From Meconema thalassinum (taxonomy: Eukaryota > Arthropoda > Insecta > Orthoptera > Tettigoniidae): a stretch of 64,000 nucleotides of DNA. Below, one piece after another: positions 38,850-51,377 of the stretch. The position numbers and the translations under genes were made by a program. The stretch spans positions 187,926,813-187,990,812 of the forward strand of contig OX336397.1 of the NCBI GenBank assembly GCA_946902985.2, written 5' to 3'. Numbering within the stretch: the stretch's first letter is position 1; each line of letters begins with the position of its first letter. The notes under the pieces were generated by a model that saw nothing but the letters and a program-made list of their open reading frames with translations, was not told the DNA's origin and made no database searches.

Positions 38850-39274
38850 TTTCCAGTGGGTGCGAGAGCTCATTGTGGTGCCCCCTCCCCTGTATGGCTG
38901 GGCATCTTATATTCAGAGGGGACCCTAGCAAGGTTTCCAGGGCGTGCGAGAGCTCATTGTGGCGCCCCTTACTCTGTATGGCTGTGCAACTTATATTCAG
39001 AGGGTGCCCTAGCAAGGTTTCCAGGGGGGGCCAGAGCACATTGTGGTGCCCCCTCCCTTTTATGGCTGGGTATCTTATATTCAGAGGGGACCCTAGCAAG
39101 GTTTCCAGGGCGTGCGAGAGCTCATTGTGGCGCCCCTTACTCTGTATGGCTGTGCATCTTATAATCGGAGGGTGCCCTAGCAAGGTTTCCAGGGGGGGGG
39201 GGGCGAGAGCATTTTGTAGCGCCCCTTCTTGTGTATGGCTGGGCATCTTATATTCAGAGGGGGCCCTAGCAAGG
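38850..39274 (+). repeat. Short poly-G/TTACTC cluster of U8
   Basis: Same shortened layout as U6, confirming their shared origin. G-tracts at about 39034-39040 (7) and 39192-39203 (12), the latter followed by CGAGAGC. Confidence 0.9.
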
Positions 39275-42200
39275 TCTCTAGGGAGTGTGAGAGCTCATTC
39301 TGGTGCCCCCTCCCCTGTATGGCTGGGCATCTTATATTCAATGGGGCCCTAGCAAGGTTTCCAGGAGGTGCGAGAGCTCATTCTGGTGCCTCTTCCCCTG
39401 TATGGCTGGGCATCTTATATTCAGAGCAGGCCCTAGCATGGTCTCTAGGGGGTGTGAGAACTCATTGTGGCGACCCCTCCGCTGTATGGCTGGGCATCTT
39501 TTATTCAGAGGGGGCCCTAGCATGGTCTCTAGGGAGTGTGAGAGCCCACTCTGGTGCCCCCTCCCCTGTATGGCTGGGCATCTTATATTCAGAGGGGGCC
39601 ATAGCAAAGTTTCCAGGAAGTGCGAGAGCTCATTGTGGTGCCCCCTCCCCTGAATGGCCGGGCATCTTATATTCAGAGGGGGCCCTAGCAAGATTTCCAG
39701 ATGGTGCGAGAGCTCATTGTGGCGCACCCTCAACTGTATGGCTGGGCATCTTATATTCAGAGGGGGTCCTAGCATGGTCTCTAGGGGGTGTGAGAACTCA
39801 TTGTGGCGCCCCCTCCGCTGTATGGCTGGGCATCTTATATTCAGAGGGGGCTCTAGCACGGTTTCCAGGAGGTGCGAGAGCTCATTGTGGTGCCCCCTCC
39901 CCTGTATCGCTGGGCATCTTATATTCAGAGGCGGCCTTGCAGGTTTTCCAGGAGGTGCGAGGGTTCATTGTGGTGCCCACTCCCCTGTATGGCTGGGCAT
40001 CTTATATTCAGAGGGGGCCCTAGCAAGGCTTCTAGGAGTTGCGAGAGCTCATTCTGGTGCCTCCTCCCCTGTATGGCTGGGCATCCTAGATTCAGAGGCG
40101 GCCCTAGCAGGGTTTCCAGGAGGTGCGAGAGCTCATTGTCGTGCCCCCTCCCCTGTATGGCTGGGCATCTTATATTCAGAGGGGGCCCTAGCAAGGCTTC
40201 TAGTAGTTGCGAGAGTTCATTGTGTTGCCCCCTCCCCTGTCTGGCTGGGCATCTTATATTCAGAGGGGGCCCTAGCAAGGCTTCTAGGAGTTGCGAGAGC
40301 TCATTGTGGTGCCCCTCCCCTGTATGGCTGGGCATCTTATATTCAGAGGTGGCCATAGCATAGTTTCCAGGAAGTGCGAGAGCTCATTGTGGTGCCCCCT
40401 CCCCTGTATGGCTGGGCATCTTATATTCAGAGGTGGCCATAGCAAAGTTCCCAGGAAGTGCGAGAGCTCATTGTGGTGCCCCCTCCCCCGTATGGCTGGG
40501 CATCTTATATTCAGAGGGGGCCATAGCAAGGTTTACAGGAGGTGCGAGAGCTCATTGTGGTGCCCCCTCCCCTGTATGGCTGGGCATCTTATATTCAGAG
40601 CGGGCCCTAGCAAAGTCTCTAGGGGGTGTGAGAGCTCATTGTGGCGCCCCCTCGTCTGTATGGCCGGGCATCTTATATTCAGAGGGAGCCCTAGCAAGAT
40701 TTCCAGATGGTGCGAGAGCTCATTGTGGCGCACCCTCAACTGTATGGCTGGGCATCTTATATTCAGAGGGGGCCCTAGCATGGTCTCTAGGGGGTGTGAG
40801 AACTCATTGTGGCGCCCCCTCCGCTGTATGGCTGGGCATCTTATATCCACACGGGGCCCTAGCAAGGTTTCCAGATGGTGCGAGAGCTCATTGTGTGGCC
40901 CCCTCCCCTGTATGGCTGGGCATCTTATATTCAGTGGGGGCCCTAGCAAGGTCGCTAGGGGGTGTGAGAGCTCATTGTAGCGCTCCACCACTGTATGGCT
41001 GGGCATCTGATATTCAGAGGGGGCCCTAGCAAGGTTTCCAGATGGTGCGAGAGCTCATTGTGGCGCCCCCTTCCCTGTATGGCTGGGCATCTTATATTCA
41101 GAGCAGGCCCTAGCAAGGTTTCAAGGGGGTTCGAGAGCTCATTGGGGGGCCCCCTCCCATGTATGGCTGGGCATCTTATATTCAGAGCAGGCCCTAGTAA
41201 GGTTTCCAAGAGGTGCGAGAGCTCATTGCGGCGCCCCCTTCCCTGTATGGCTGGGCATCTTATATTAAGAGCGGCCCTAGCAAGGTCTCTAGGGGGTGTG
41301 AGAGCTCATTGTGGCGCCCCCTCGTCTGTATGGCCGGGCATCTTATATTCAGAGGGGGCCCTAGCAAGGTTTCCAGGTGGTGCGAGAGTTCATTGTGGTG
41401 CCCCCTCCCCGGTATGGCTGGGCATCTTATATTCAGAGCGGGCCCTAGCAAGGTCTCTAGGGGGTGTGAGAGCTAATTGTGGCGCCCCCTCGTCTGTATG
41501 GCCGGGCATCTTATATTCAGAGGGGGCCCTAGCAAGATTTCCAGATGGTGCGAGAGCTCATTGTGGCGCACTCTCAACTGTATGGCTGGGCATCTTATAT
41601 TCAGAGGGGGCCCTAGCATGGTCTCTAGGGGGTGTGAGAACTCATTGTGGCGCCCCCACCGCTGTATAACTGGGCATCTTATATTCAGAGGGGGCCCTAG
41701 CAAGGTTTCCAGGAGGTGCGAGAGCTCATTGTGGTGCCCCCTCCCCTGTATGGCTGGGCATCTTATATTCAGAGGCGGCCCTAGCAGGGTTTCCAGGAGG
41801 TGCGAGAGTTCATTGTGGTGCCCCCTCCCCTGTTTGGCTGGGCATCTTATATTCAGAGGGGGCCCTAGCAAGGCTTCTAGCATTTGCGAGAGTTCATTGT
41901 GGTGCCCCCTCCCCTGTATGGCTGGGCATCTTATATTCAGAGGGGGCCCTAGCAAGGTTCCCAGGAGGTGCGAGAGCTCATTGTGGTGCCCCCTCCCCTG
42001 TATGGCTGGGCATCTTATATTCAGAGGGGGCCCTAGCAAGGTCTCTAGGGAGTGTGAGAGCTCATCGTGGCGCCACCTCGTCTGTATGGCCGGGCATTTT
42101 ATATTCAGAGGGGAACCTAGCAAGGTTTCCAGGATGTGCGAGAGCTCATTGTGGTGCCCCCTCCCCTGTATGGCTGGGCATCTTATATTCAGAAGGGGCC

Positions 42201-42711
42201 CTAGCAAGGTCTCTAGGGGGTGTGAGAGCTCATTGTGGTGCCCCCTCCCCTGTATGGCTGGGCATCTTATATTCAGAGGCGGCCCTAGCAAGGTTTCCAG
42301 GGGGTGTGAGAGCTCATTGTGGCGCCCCCTCGTCTGTATGGCCGAGCATTTTATATTCAGAGGGGGCCCTAGCAAGGTTTCCAGGAGGTGCGAGAGCTCA
42401 TTGAGGCGCCCCCTCCCCTTGATGGCTGGGCATCATATATTCAGAGGGGGCCCTAGCAAGGTTTCCAGGTAGTGCGAGAGCTCATTGTGGCGCCCCCTCC
42501 CCTGTATGTCCGGGTGTCTTATATTCAGAGGGGGCCCTAGCAAGGTGACCGGGGGGTTCGAAAGCTCATTGTGGCGCCCCCTCCCCTGTATGGCCGGGTT
42601 TCTTATATTCAGAGGGGGCCCTAGCAAGGTGACGGGGGTTCGAGAGCTCATGGTGGCCCCCTCTCCCCTGTATGGCCGAGTATCTTATATTCAGAGGGGG
42701 CCCTAGCAAGA

Positions 42712-42797
42712 TTTCCAAGGGGTGTGAGACCACAGTGTGGCGCCCCCTCCCCGTTTTGGCTGGCAATCTTATAAAATCAGAGGGGCCGCAAGCAAGG
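42712..42797 (+). repeat. TATAAAA-bearing monomer (U8, first)
   Basis: TATAAAA at 42770-42776. Counterpart of the 29,520 copy at +13,192 with the same private variants. Confidence 0.8.
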
Positions 42798-45700
42798 TTT
42801 CCAGCGGGGGTGAGAGCTCATTGTGGTGCCCCCTGTCCTGTATGGCCGGGCATCTTATATTCAGAGGGGGCCCTAGCAAGGTTTCCAGGGGATACGAGAT
42901 CTCATTGTGGTGCCCCCACCCCTGTATGGCTGGGCATCTTATATTCTGAGGGGGCCCTAGCAGGGTTTCCAGGAGGGGCGAGAGCTCACTGTGGTGCCCC
43001 CTCCCCTGTATGGCTGGGCATCTTATATTCATAGGGGGCCCTAGCAAGGCTTCTAGTAGTTGCGAGAGTTCATTGTGGTGCCCCCTCCCCTGTATGGCTG
43101 GGCATCTTATATTCAGAGGGGGCCCTAGCAAGGTTTCCAGGAGGTGCGTGAGCCCATTGTGGTGCCCCCTCCCCTGTATGGCTGGGCATCTTACATTCAG
43201 AGGTGGCCCTAGCAGGGTTTCCAAGAGGTGCGAGAGCTCATTGTGGTGCCCCCTCCCCTGTATGGCTGGGCATCTTACATTCAGAGGGGGCCCTAGCAAG
43301 GCTTCTAGGAGTTGCGAGAGCTCATTGTGGTGCCCCTCCCCTGTATTGCTGGGCATCTTATATTCAGAGGTGGCCATAGCAAAGTTTCCAGGAAGTGCGA
43401 GAGCTCATTGTGGTGCCCCCTCCCCTGTATGGCTGGGCATCTTATATTCAGAGGTGGCCATAGCAAAGTTTCCAGGAAGTGCGAGAGCTCATTGTGGTGC
43501 CCCCTCCCCCGTATGGCTGGGCATCTTATATTCTGAGGGGGCCCTAGCAAGGTTTCCAGGAGGTGCGAGAGCTCATTGTGGTGCCCCCTCCCCTGAATGG
43601 CTGGGCATCTTATATTCAGAGCGGGCCCTAGCAAGGTCTCTAGGGGGTGTGAGAGCTCATTGTGGCGCCCCCTCGTCTGTATGGCCGGGCATCTTATATT
43701 GAGAGGGGGCCCTAACAAGATTTCCAGATGGTGCGAGAGCACATTGTGGCGCACCCTCAACTGTATGGCTGGGCATCTTATATTCAGAGTGGGTCCTAGC
43801 ATGGTCTCTAGGGGGTGTGAGAACTCATTGTGGCGCCCCCTCCGCTGTATGGCTGGGCATCTTATATTCAGAGGGGGCCCTAGCAAGGTTTCCAGGAGGT
43901 GCGAGAGCTCATTGTGGTGCCCCCTCCCCTGTATGGCTGGGCATCTTATATTCAGAGGCGGCCCTAGCAGGGTTTCCAGGAGGTGCGAGGGTTCATTGTG
44001 GTGCCCCCTCCCCTGTATGGCTGGGCATCTTATATTCAGAGGGGGCCCTAGCAAGGCTTCTAGGAGTTGCGAGAGTTCATTGTGGTGCCCCCTCCCCTGT
44101 ATGGCTGGGCATCTTATATTCAGAGGGGGCCCTAGCAGGGTTTCCAGGAGGTGCGAGAGTTCATTGTGGTGCCCCCTCCCCTGTATGGCTGGGCATCTTA
44201 TATTCAGAGGGGACCCTAGCAAGGCTTCTAGGAGTTGCGAGAGTTCATTGTGGTGCCCCCTCCCCTGTATGGCTTGGCATCTTATATTCAGAGGGGGCCC
44301 TAGCAAGGCTTCTAGGAGTTGCGAGGGCTCATTGTGGTGCCCCCTCCCCTGTATGGCTGGGCATCTTATATTCAGAGGCGGCCCTAGCAGGGTTTTCAGG
44401 AGGTGCGAGAGTTCATTGTGGTGCCCCCTCCCCTGTATGGCTGGGCATCTTATATTCAGATGGGGCCCTAGCAGGGTTTCCTGGAGGTGCGAGAGTTCAT
44501 TGTGGCACCCCCTTCCCTGTAGGGCTGGGCATCTTATATTCAGAGGGGGCCCTAGCAAGGCTTCTAGTAGTTGCGAGAGTTCATTGTGGTGCCCCTTCCC
44601 CTGTATGGCTGGGCATCTTATATTCAGAGGGGGCCCGAGCAAGGTTCCCAGGAGGTGCGAGAGCTCATTGTGGTGCCCCCTCCCATGTATGGCTGGGCAT
44701 CTTATATTCAGAGGGGGCCCTAGCAAGGTCTCTAGGGAGTGTGAGAGCTCATTCTGGTGCCACCTCGCCTGTATGGCCTGGCATCTTATATTCAGGGGGG
44801 GCCCTAGCAAGGGTTCCAGGAGGTGCGAGAGCTGATTGAGGCGCCCCCTCCCCTGTATGGCTGGGCATCTTATATTCAGAGGGGGCCCTAGCAAGGTTTC
44901 CAGGAGGTGCGAGAGTTCATTGTGGTGCCCCCTCCCCTGTATGGCTGGGCATCTTATATTCAGAGGGGGCCCTAGCAGGGTTTACAGGAGGTGCGAGAGT
45001 TCATTGTGGCGCCCCCTCCCCTGTATGGCTGGGCATCTTATATTCAGAGGGGGCCCTAGCAAGGCTTCTAGTAGTTGCGAGAGTTCATTGTGGTGCCCCC
45101 TCCCCTGTATGGCTGGGCATCTTATATTCAGAGGGGGCCCTAGCAAGGTTCCCAAGAAGTGCGAGAGCTCATTGTGGTGCCCCCTCCCCTGTATGGCTGG
45201 GCATCTTATATTCAGAGGGGGCCCTAGCAAGGTCTGTAGGGAGTGTGAGAGCTCATTCTGGTGCCACCTCGCCTGTATGGCCTGGCATCTTATATTCAGA
45301 GGCGGCCCTAGCAAGGTTTCCAGGAGGTGCGAGAGCTGATTGAGGCGCCCCCTCCCATGTATGGCTGGGCATCTTATATTCAGAGGGGGCCATAGCAAGG
45401 TTTCCAGGAGGTGCGAGATCTGATTGAGGCGCCCCCTCCCATGTATGGCTGGGCATCTTATATTCAGAGGCGGCCCTAGCAACGTTTCCAGGAGGTGCGA
45501 GAGCTGTTTGAGGCGCCATCTCCCATGTATGGCTGGGCATCTTATATTCAGAGGGGGCCATAGCAAGGTTTCCAGGAGGTGCGAGGTTTGATTGAGGCGC
45601 CCCCTCCTATGTATGGCTGGGCATCTTATATTCAGAGGGGGCCCTAGCAAGGCTTCCAGGAGTTGCGAGAGCTCATTTTGGTGCCCCCTTCCATGTATGG

Positions 45701-46156
45701 CTGGGCATCTTATATTCAGAGGGGAACCTAGCAAGGTTTCCAGGATGTGCGAGAGCTCATTGTGGTGCCCCCTCCCCTGTATGGCTGGGCATCTTATATT
45801 CAGAGGCAGCCCTAGCAAGGTTTCCAGCGGGTGTGAGAGCTCATTGTGGCGCCCCCTCGTCTGTATGGCCGGGCATTTTATATTCAGAGGGGGCCCTAGC
45901 AAGGTTTCCAGGAGGTGCGAGAGCTCAATGAGGCGCCCCCTCCCCTTTATGGCTGGGCATCATATATTCAGAGGGGGCCCTAGCAAGGTTTCCAGGTGGT
46001 GCGAGAGCTCATTGTGGCGCCCCCTCCCCTGTATTTCCGGGTGTGTTATATTCAGAGGGGGCCCTAGCAATTTGACCGGGGGGTTCGAGAGCTCATGGTG
46101 GCCCCCTCTCCCCTGTATGGCCGAGTATCTTATATTCAGAGGGGGCCCTAGCAAGA

Positions 46157-46242
46157 TTTCCAAGGGGTGTGAGACCTCATTGTGGCGCCCCCTCCCCGTT
46201 TTGGCTTGGCATCTTATAAAATCAGAGGGGCCCCAAGCAAGG
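46157..46242 (+). repeat. TATAAAA-bearing monomer (U8, second)
   Basis: TATAAAA at 46215-46221. GGCTTGGCATC replaces GGCTGGGCATC. Confidence 0.8.
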
Positions 46243-46910
46243 TTTCCAGCGGGGGTGAGAGCTCATTGTGGTGCCCCCTCTCCTGTATGGCCGGGCATCT
46301 TATATTCAGAGGGGGCCCTAGCAAGGTTTCCAGGGGATACGAGATCTCATTGTGGTGCCCCCACCCTTGTATGGCTGGGCATCTTATATTCAGAGGGGGC
46401 CCTAGCAGGGTTTCCAGGAGGGGCGAGAGCTCATTGTGGTGCCCCCTCCCCTGTATGGCTGGGCATCTTATATTCAGAGGGGGCCCTAGCAAGTTTTCCA
46501 GGAGGTGCGAGAGCTCATTGTGGTGCCCCCTCCCCTGTATGGCTGGGCATCTTATATTCCGAGGGGGCCCTAGCAAGGTTTCCAGGAGGTGCGAGAGCTC
46601 ATTGTGGTGCCCCCTCCCCTGTATGGCTGGGCATCTTATATTCAGAGGTGGCCCTAGCAGGGTTTCCAAGAGTTGCGAGAGCTCATTGTGGTGCCCCCTC
46701 CCCTGTATGGCTGGGCATCTTATATTCAGAGGGCCCTAGCAAGGTTTCTAGGGGGTGCGAGAGCTCATTGTAGCGCACCCTCCCCTGTAAGGCTGGGCAT
46801 CTTATATTCAGAGAGGCCCTAGCAAGGTTTCCTGGTGGTGTGAGAGCTCATTGTGGCGCTCCCTCCCCTGTATGGCTGGGCATCTTATATTCAGAGGGGC
46901 CCTAGCAAGG

Positions 46911-47766
46911 TTTCCAGTGGGTGCGAGAGCTCATTGTGATGCCCCCTCCCCTGTATGGCTGGGCATCTTATATTCAGAGGGGACCCTAGCAAGGTTTCCA
47001 GGGCGTGCGAGAGCTCATTGTGGCGCCCCTTACTCTGTATGGCTGTGCAACTTATATTCAGAGGGTGCCCTAGCAAGGTTTCCAAGGGGGGGGGGGGGCA
47101 GAGCACATTGTGGTGCCCCCTCCCTTTTATGGCTGGGTATCTTATATTCAGAGGGGACCCTAGCATGGTTTCCAGGGCGTGCGAGAGCTCATTGTGGCGC
47201 CCCTTACTCTGTATGGCTGTGCATCTTATATTCGGAGGGTGCCCTAGCAAGGTTTCCAGGGGGGGGGGGGGGCGAGAGCATTTTGTAGTGCCCCTTCCTG
47301 TGTATGGCTGGGCATCTTATATTCAGAGGGGGCCCTAGCAAGGTCTCTAGGGGGTGTGAGAGCTCATTGTAGCGCTCCACCACTGTATGGCTGGGCATCT
47401 GATATTCAGAGGGGGCCCTAGCAAGGTTTCCAGGGCGTGCGAGAGCTCATTGTGGCGCCCCTTACTCTGTATGGCTGTGCATCTTATACTCAGAGGGTGC
47501 CCTAGCAAGGTTTCCAGGGGGGGCCAGAGCACTTTGTGGTGCCCCCTCCCTTTTATGGCTGGGCATCTTATATTCAGAGGGGACCCTAGCAAGGTTTCCA
47601 GGGCGTGCGAGAGCTCATTGTGGCGCCCCTTACTCTGTATGGCTGTGCATCTTATATTCGGAGGGTGCCCTAGCAAGGTTTCCAGGGGGGGGGGGCGAGA
47701 GCATTTTGTAGCGCCCCTTCCTGTGTATGGCTGGGCATCTTATATTCAGAGGGGGCCCTAGCAAGG
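46911..47766 (+). repeat. Poly-G/TTACTC cluster of U9
   Basis: Full-length cluster. G-tracts at 47086-47098 (13), 47259-47272 (14), about 47,517-47,523 (7) and 47685-47695 (11). Confidence 0.9.
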
Positions 47767-48429
47767 TTTCCAGGAGGTGCGAGAGCTCATTCTGGTGCCT
47801 CTTCCCCTGTATGGCTGGGCATCTTATATTCAGAGCAGGCCCTAGCATGGTCTCTAGGGGGTGTGAGAACTCATTGTGGCGCCCCCTCCGCTGTATGGCT
47901 GGGCATCTTTTATTCAGAGGGGGCCCTAGCATGGTCCCTAGGGAGTGTGAGAGCTCATTCTGGTGCCCCCTCCCCTGTATGGCTGGGCATCTTATATTCA
48001 GAGCGGGCCCTAGCAAGGTCTCTAGAGGGTGTGAGAGCTCATTGTGGCGCCCCCTCATCTGTATGGCCGGGCATCTTATATTCAGAGGGGGCCCTAGCAA
48101 GATTTCCAGATGGTGCGAGAGCTCATTGTGGCGCACCCTCAACTGTATGGCTGGGCATCTTATATTCAGAGGGGGCCCTAGCATGGTCTCTAGGGGGTGT
48201 GAGAACTCATTGTGGCGCCCCGTCCGCTGTATGGCTGGGCATCTTATATTCAGAGGGGGCCCTAGCAAGGTTTCCAGGAGGTGCGAGAGCTCATTGTAGT
48301 GCCCCCTCCCCTGTATGGCTGGGCATCTTATATTCAGAGGCGGCCTTGCAGGGTTTCCAGGAGGTGCTAGGGTTCATTGTGGTGCCCCCTCCCCTGTATG
48401 GCTGGGCATCTTATATTCAGAGGGGGCCC

Positions 48430-50194
48430 TAGTAAGGCTTCTAGTATTTGCGAGAGTTCATTGTGGTGCCCCTTCCCCTGTATGGCTGGGCATCTTATAT
48501 TCAGAGGGGGCCCTAGCAAGGTTCCCAGGAGGTGCGAGAGCTCATTGTGGCGCCCCCTCCCCTGTATGGCTGGGCATCTTATATTCAGAGGGGGCCCTAG
48601 CAAGGTCTGTAGGGAGTGGGAGAGCTCATTCTGGTGCCACCTCGCTTGTATGGCCTGGAATCTTATATTCACAGGAGGCCCTAGCAAGGTTTCCAGGAGG
48701 TGCGAGAGCTGATTGAGGCGCCCCCTCCCATGTATGGCTGGGCATCTTATATTCAGAGGGGGCCATAGCAAGGTTTCCAGGAAGTGCGAGATCTGATTGA
48801 GGCGCCCCCTCCCATGTATGGCTGGGCATCTTATATTCAGAGGGGGCCTTAGCAACGTTTCCAGGAGGTGCGAGAGCTGTTTGAGGCGCCCCCTCCCATG
48901 TATGGCTGGGCATCTTATATTCAGAGGTGGCCATAGCAAGGTTTCCAGGAGGTGCGAGATCTGATTGAGGCGCCCCCTCCTATGTATGGCTGGGCATCTT
49001 ATATTCAGAGGGGGCCCTAGCAAGGCTTCCAGGAGTTGCGAGAGCTCATTGTGGTGCCCCCTCCCATGTATGGCCGGGTGTCTTATATTCGGAGGGGGCC
49101 CTAGCATTTTGACCGGGGGGTTCGAGAGCTCATGGTGGCCCCCTTTCCCCTGTATGGCCGAGTATCTTATATTCAGAGGGGGCCCTAGCAAGATTTCCAA
49201 GGGGTCTGAGACCTCATTGTGGCGCCCCCTCCCCGTTTTGGCTGGGCATCTTATAAAATCAGAGGGGCCCCGAGCAAGGTTTCCAGCGGATGTGAGAGCT
49301 CATTGTGGTGCCCCCTCTCCTGTGTGGCCGGGCATCTTATATTCAGAGGGGGCCCTAGCAAGGTTTCCAGGGGATACGAGATCTCATTGTGGTGCCCCCA
49401 CCCTTGTATGGCTGGGCATCTTATATTCAGAGGGGGCCCTAGCAGGGTTTCCAGGAGGGGCGAGAGCTCATTGTGGTGCCCCCTCCCCTGTATGGCTGGG
49501 CATCGTATATTCAGAGGGGGCCCTAGCAAGTTTTCCAGGAGGTGCGAGAGCTCATTGTGGTGCCCCCTCCCCTGTATGGCTGGGCATCTTAAATTCCGAG
49601 GGGGCCCTAGCAAGGTTTCCAGGAGGTGCGAGAGCTCATTGTGGTGCCCCCTCCCCTGTATGGCTGGGCATCTTATATTCAGAGGTGGCCCTAGCAGGGT
49701 TTTCAAGAGTTGCGAGAGCTCATTGTGGTGCCCCCTCCCCTGTATGGCTGGGCATCTTATATTCAGAGAGGCCCTAGCAAGGTTTCCAGGTGGTGTGAGA
49801 GCTCATTGTGGCGCTCCCTCCCCTGTATGGCTGGGCATCTTATATTCAGAGCGGGCCCTAGCAAGGTTTCCAGTGGGTGCGAGAGCTCATTGTAGTGCCA
49901 CCTCCCCTGTATGGCTGGGCATCTTATATTCAGAGCGGGCCCTAGCAAGGTTTCCAGTGGGTGCGAGAGCTCATTGTGGCGCTCCCTTCCCTGTATGGCT
50001 GGGCATCTTATATTCAGAGGGGCCCTAGCAAGATTCCCAGGAGGTGCGAGAGCTCATTGTGGTGCCCCCTCCCATGTATGGCTGGGTATCTTATATTCAG
50101 AGGGGGCCCTAGCAAGGTCTCTAGGGAGTGTGAGAGCTCATTTTGGTGCCAACTCGCCTGTATGGCCTGGCATCTTATATTCAGAGGGGGCCCT
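48430..50194 (+). repeat. 1.76-kb dispersed duplication within U9, copy 1
   Basis: Matches 58,000-59,765 at +9,570/9,571, including the private variants TGTGTGGCCGGG (49,321), CATCGTATATTC (49,502) and CTTAAATTCCG (49,589). Confidence 0.85.
49194..49279 (+). repeat. TATAAAA-bearing monomer (U9, first)
   Basis: TATAAAA at 49252-49258. GGGGCCCCGAGC variant and a following GCGGATGTGAG, both shared with the 58,765 copy. Confidence 0.8.
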
Positions 50195-50369
50195 AGCAGG
50201 GTTTCCAGGAGGTGCGAGAGTTCATTGTGGCGCCCCCACCCCTGTATGGCTGGACATCTTATATTCAGAGGGGGCCCTAGCAAGGCTTCTAGTATTTGCG
50301 AGAGTTCATTGTGGTGCCCCCTCCCCTGTCTGGCTGGGCATCTTATATTCAGAGGGGAACCTTGCAAGG
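50034..50369 (+). repeat. 336-bp four-monomer sub-repeat
   Basis: Four monomers in the order GATTCCCAGG, TCTCTAGGGAG, GCAGGGTTTCC, CTTCTAGTATT. It corresponds to the adjoining six-monomer repeat with two monomers missing. The last monomer carries CTGTCTGGCTGGG, a variant otherwise typical of the third monomer of the six-unit repeat onward. Repeated at 53,727 and 54,397. Confidence 0.8.
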
Positions 50370-51377
50370 TTTCCAGGATGTGCGAGAGCTCATTGTGGTG
50401 CCCCCTCCCATGTATGGCTGGGCATCTTATATTCAGAGGGGGCCCTAGCAAGGTCTCTAGGGAGTGTGAGAGCTCATTCTGGTGCCACCTCGCCTGTATG
50501 GCCTGGCATCTTATATTCAGAGGGGGCCCTAGCAGGGTTTCCAGGAGGTGCGAGAGTTCATTGTGGCGCCCCCTCCCCTGTATGGCTGGGCATCTTATAT
50601 TCAGAGGGGGCCCTAGCAAGGTTTCCAGTAGGTGCGAGAGTTCATTGTTGTGCCCCCTCCCCTGTCTGGCAGGGCATCTTATATTCAGAGGGGGCCCTAG
50701 CAGGGTTTCCAGGAGGTGCGAGAGTTCATTGTGGCGCCCCCTCCCCTGTATGGCTGGGCATCTTATATTCAGAGGGGGCCCTAGCAAGGCTTCTAGTATT
50801 TGCGAGAGTTCATTGTGGTGCCCCCTCCCCTGTATGGCTGGGCATCTTATATTCAGAGGGGAACCTAGCAAGGTTTCCAGGATGTGCGAGAGCTCATTGT
50901 GGTGCCCCCTCCCATGTATGGCTGGGCATCTTATATTCAGAGGGGGCCCTAGCAAGGTCTCTAGGGAGTGTGAGAGCTCATTCTGGTGCCACCTCGCCTG
51001 TATGGCGTGGCATCTTATATTCAGAGGGGGCCCTAGCAGGGTTTCCAGGAGGTGCGAGAGTTCATTGTGGCGCCCCCTCCCCTGTATGGCTGGGCATCTT
51101 ATATTCAGAGGGGGCCCTAGCAAGGTTTCCAGTAGGTGCGAGAGTTCATTGTTGTGCCCCCTCCCCTGTCTGGCAGGGCATCTTATATTCAGAGGGGGCC
51201 CTAGCAGGGTTTCCAGGAGGTGCGAGAGTTCATTGTGGCGCCCCCTCCCCTGTATGGCTGGGCATCTTATATTCAGAGGGGGCCCTAGCAAGGCTTCTAG
51301 TATTTGCGAGAGTTCATTGTGGTGCCCCCTCCCCTGTATGGCTGGGCATCTTATATTCAGAGGGGGCCCTAGCAAGG
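50370..51377 (+). repeat. 504-bp six-monomer repeat, two copies
   Basis: Copies at 50,370-50,873 and 50,874-51,377. Monomer order: TTTCCAGGATGTGCG, TCTCTAGGGAGTGTG, GCAGGGTTTCC, TTTCCAGTAGGTGCG (with GTCTGGCAGGG), GCAGGGTTTCC again, CTTCTAGTATTTGCG. The GTCTGGCAGGG markers sit 504 bp apart (AGGGCATC at 50,671 and 51,175). Confidence 0.88.

Larger units (their letters stand above)
38767..46827 (+). repeat. Higher-order unit U8 (8,061 bp)
   Basis: Pairs with U6 over its whole length, with only scattered substitutions plus one monomer-sized difference at about 41,779-41,856. 39.4-42.3 kb is repeated in U10 at +21,689, including the private TATATCCACACGG monomer (40,842). TATAAAA monomers lie at 42,712 and 46,157, spaced 3,445 bp exactly as in U6. 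Confidence 0.88.
38400..48436 (+). repeat. Large duplicated block, copy 2 (about 10.0 kb)
   Basis: Second copy of the 25.2-35.2 kb block. On its left lies the U7 mosaic (CTTCTAGTAGTTGCG at 38,350), whereas copy 1 follows GGAGGGGCGAGAGCTCAATG. On its right the two copies part at CTTCTAGTATTTGCG (48,436) against CTTCTAGGAGTTGCG (35,240). Confidence 0.85.

Noticed and set aside
50625..50640. CTCF core-like site CCAGTAGGTGCGAG
   Set aside because: It resembles the CTCF core at most positions, but the key GGC is read as GCG. Most monomers match less well. Not enough to call without binding data.
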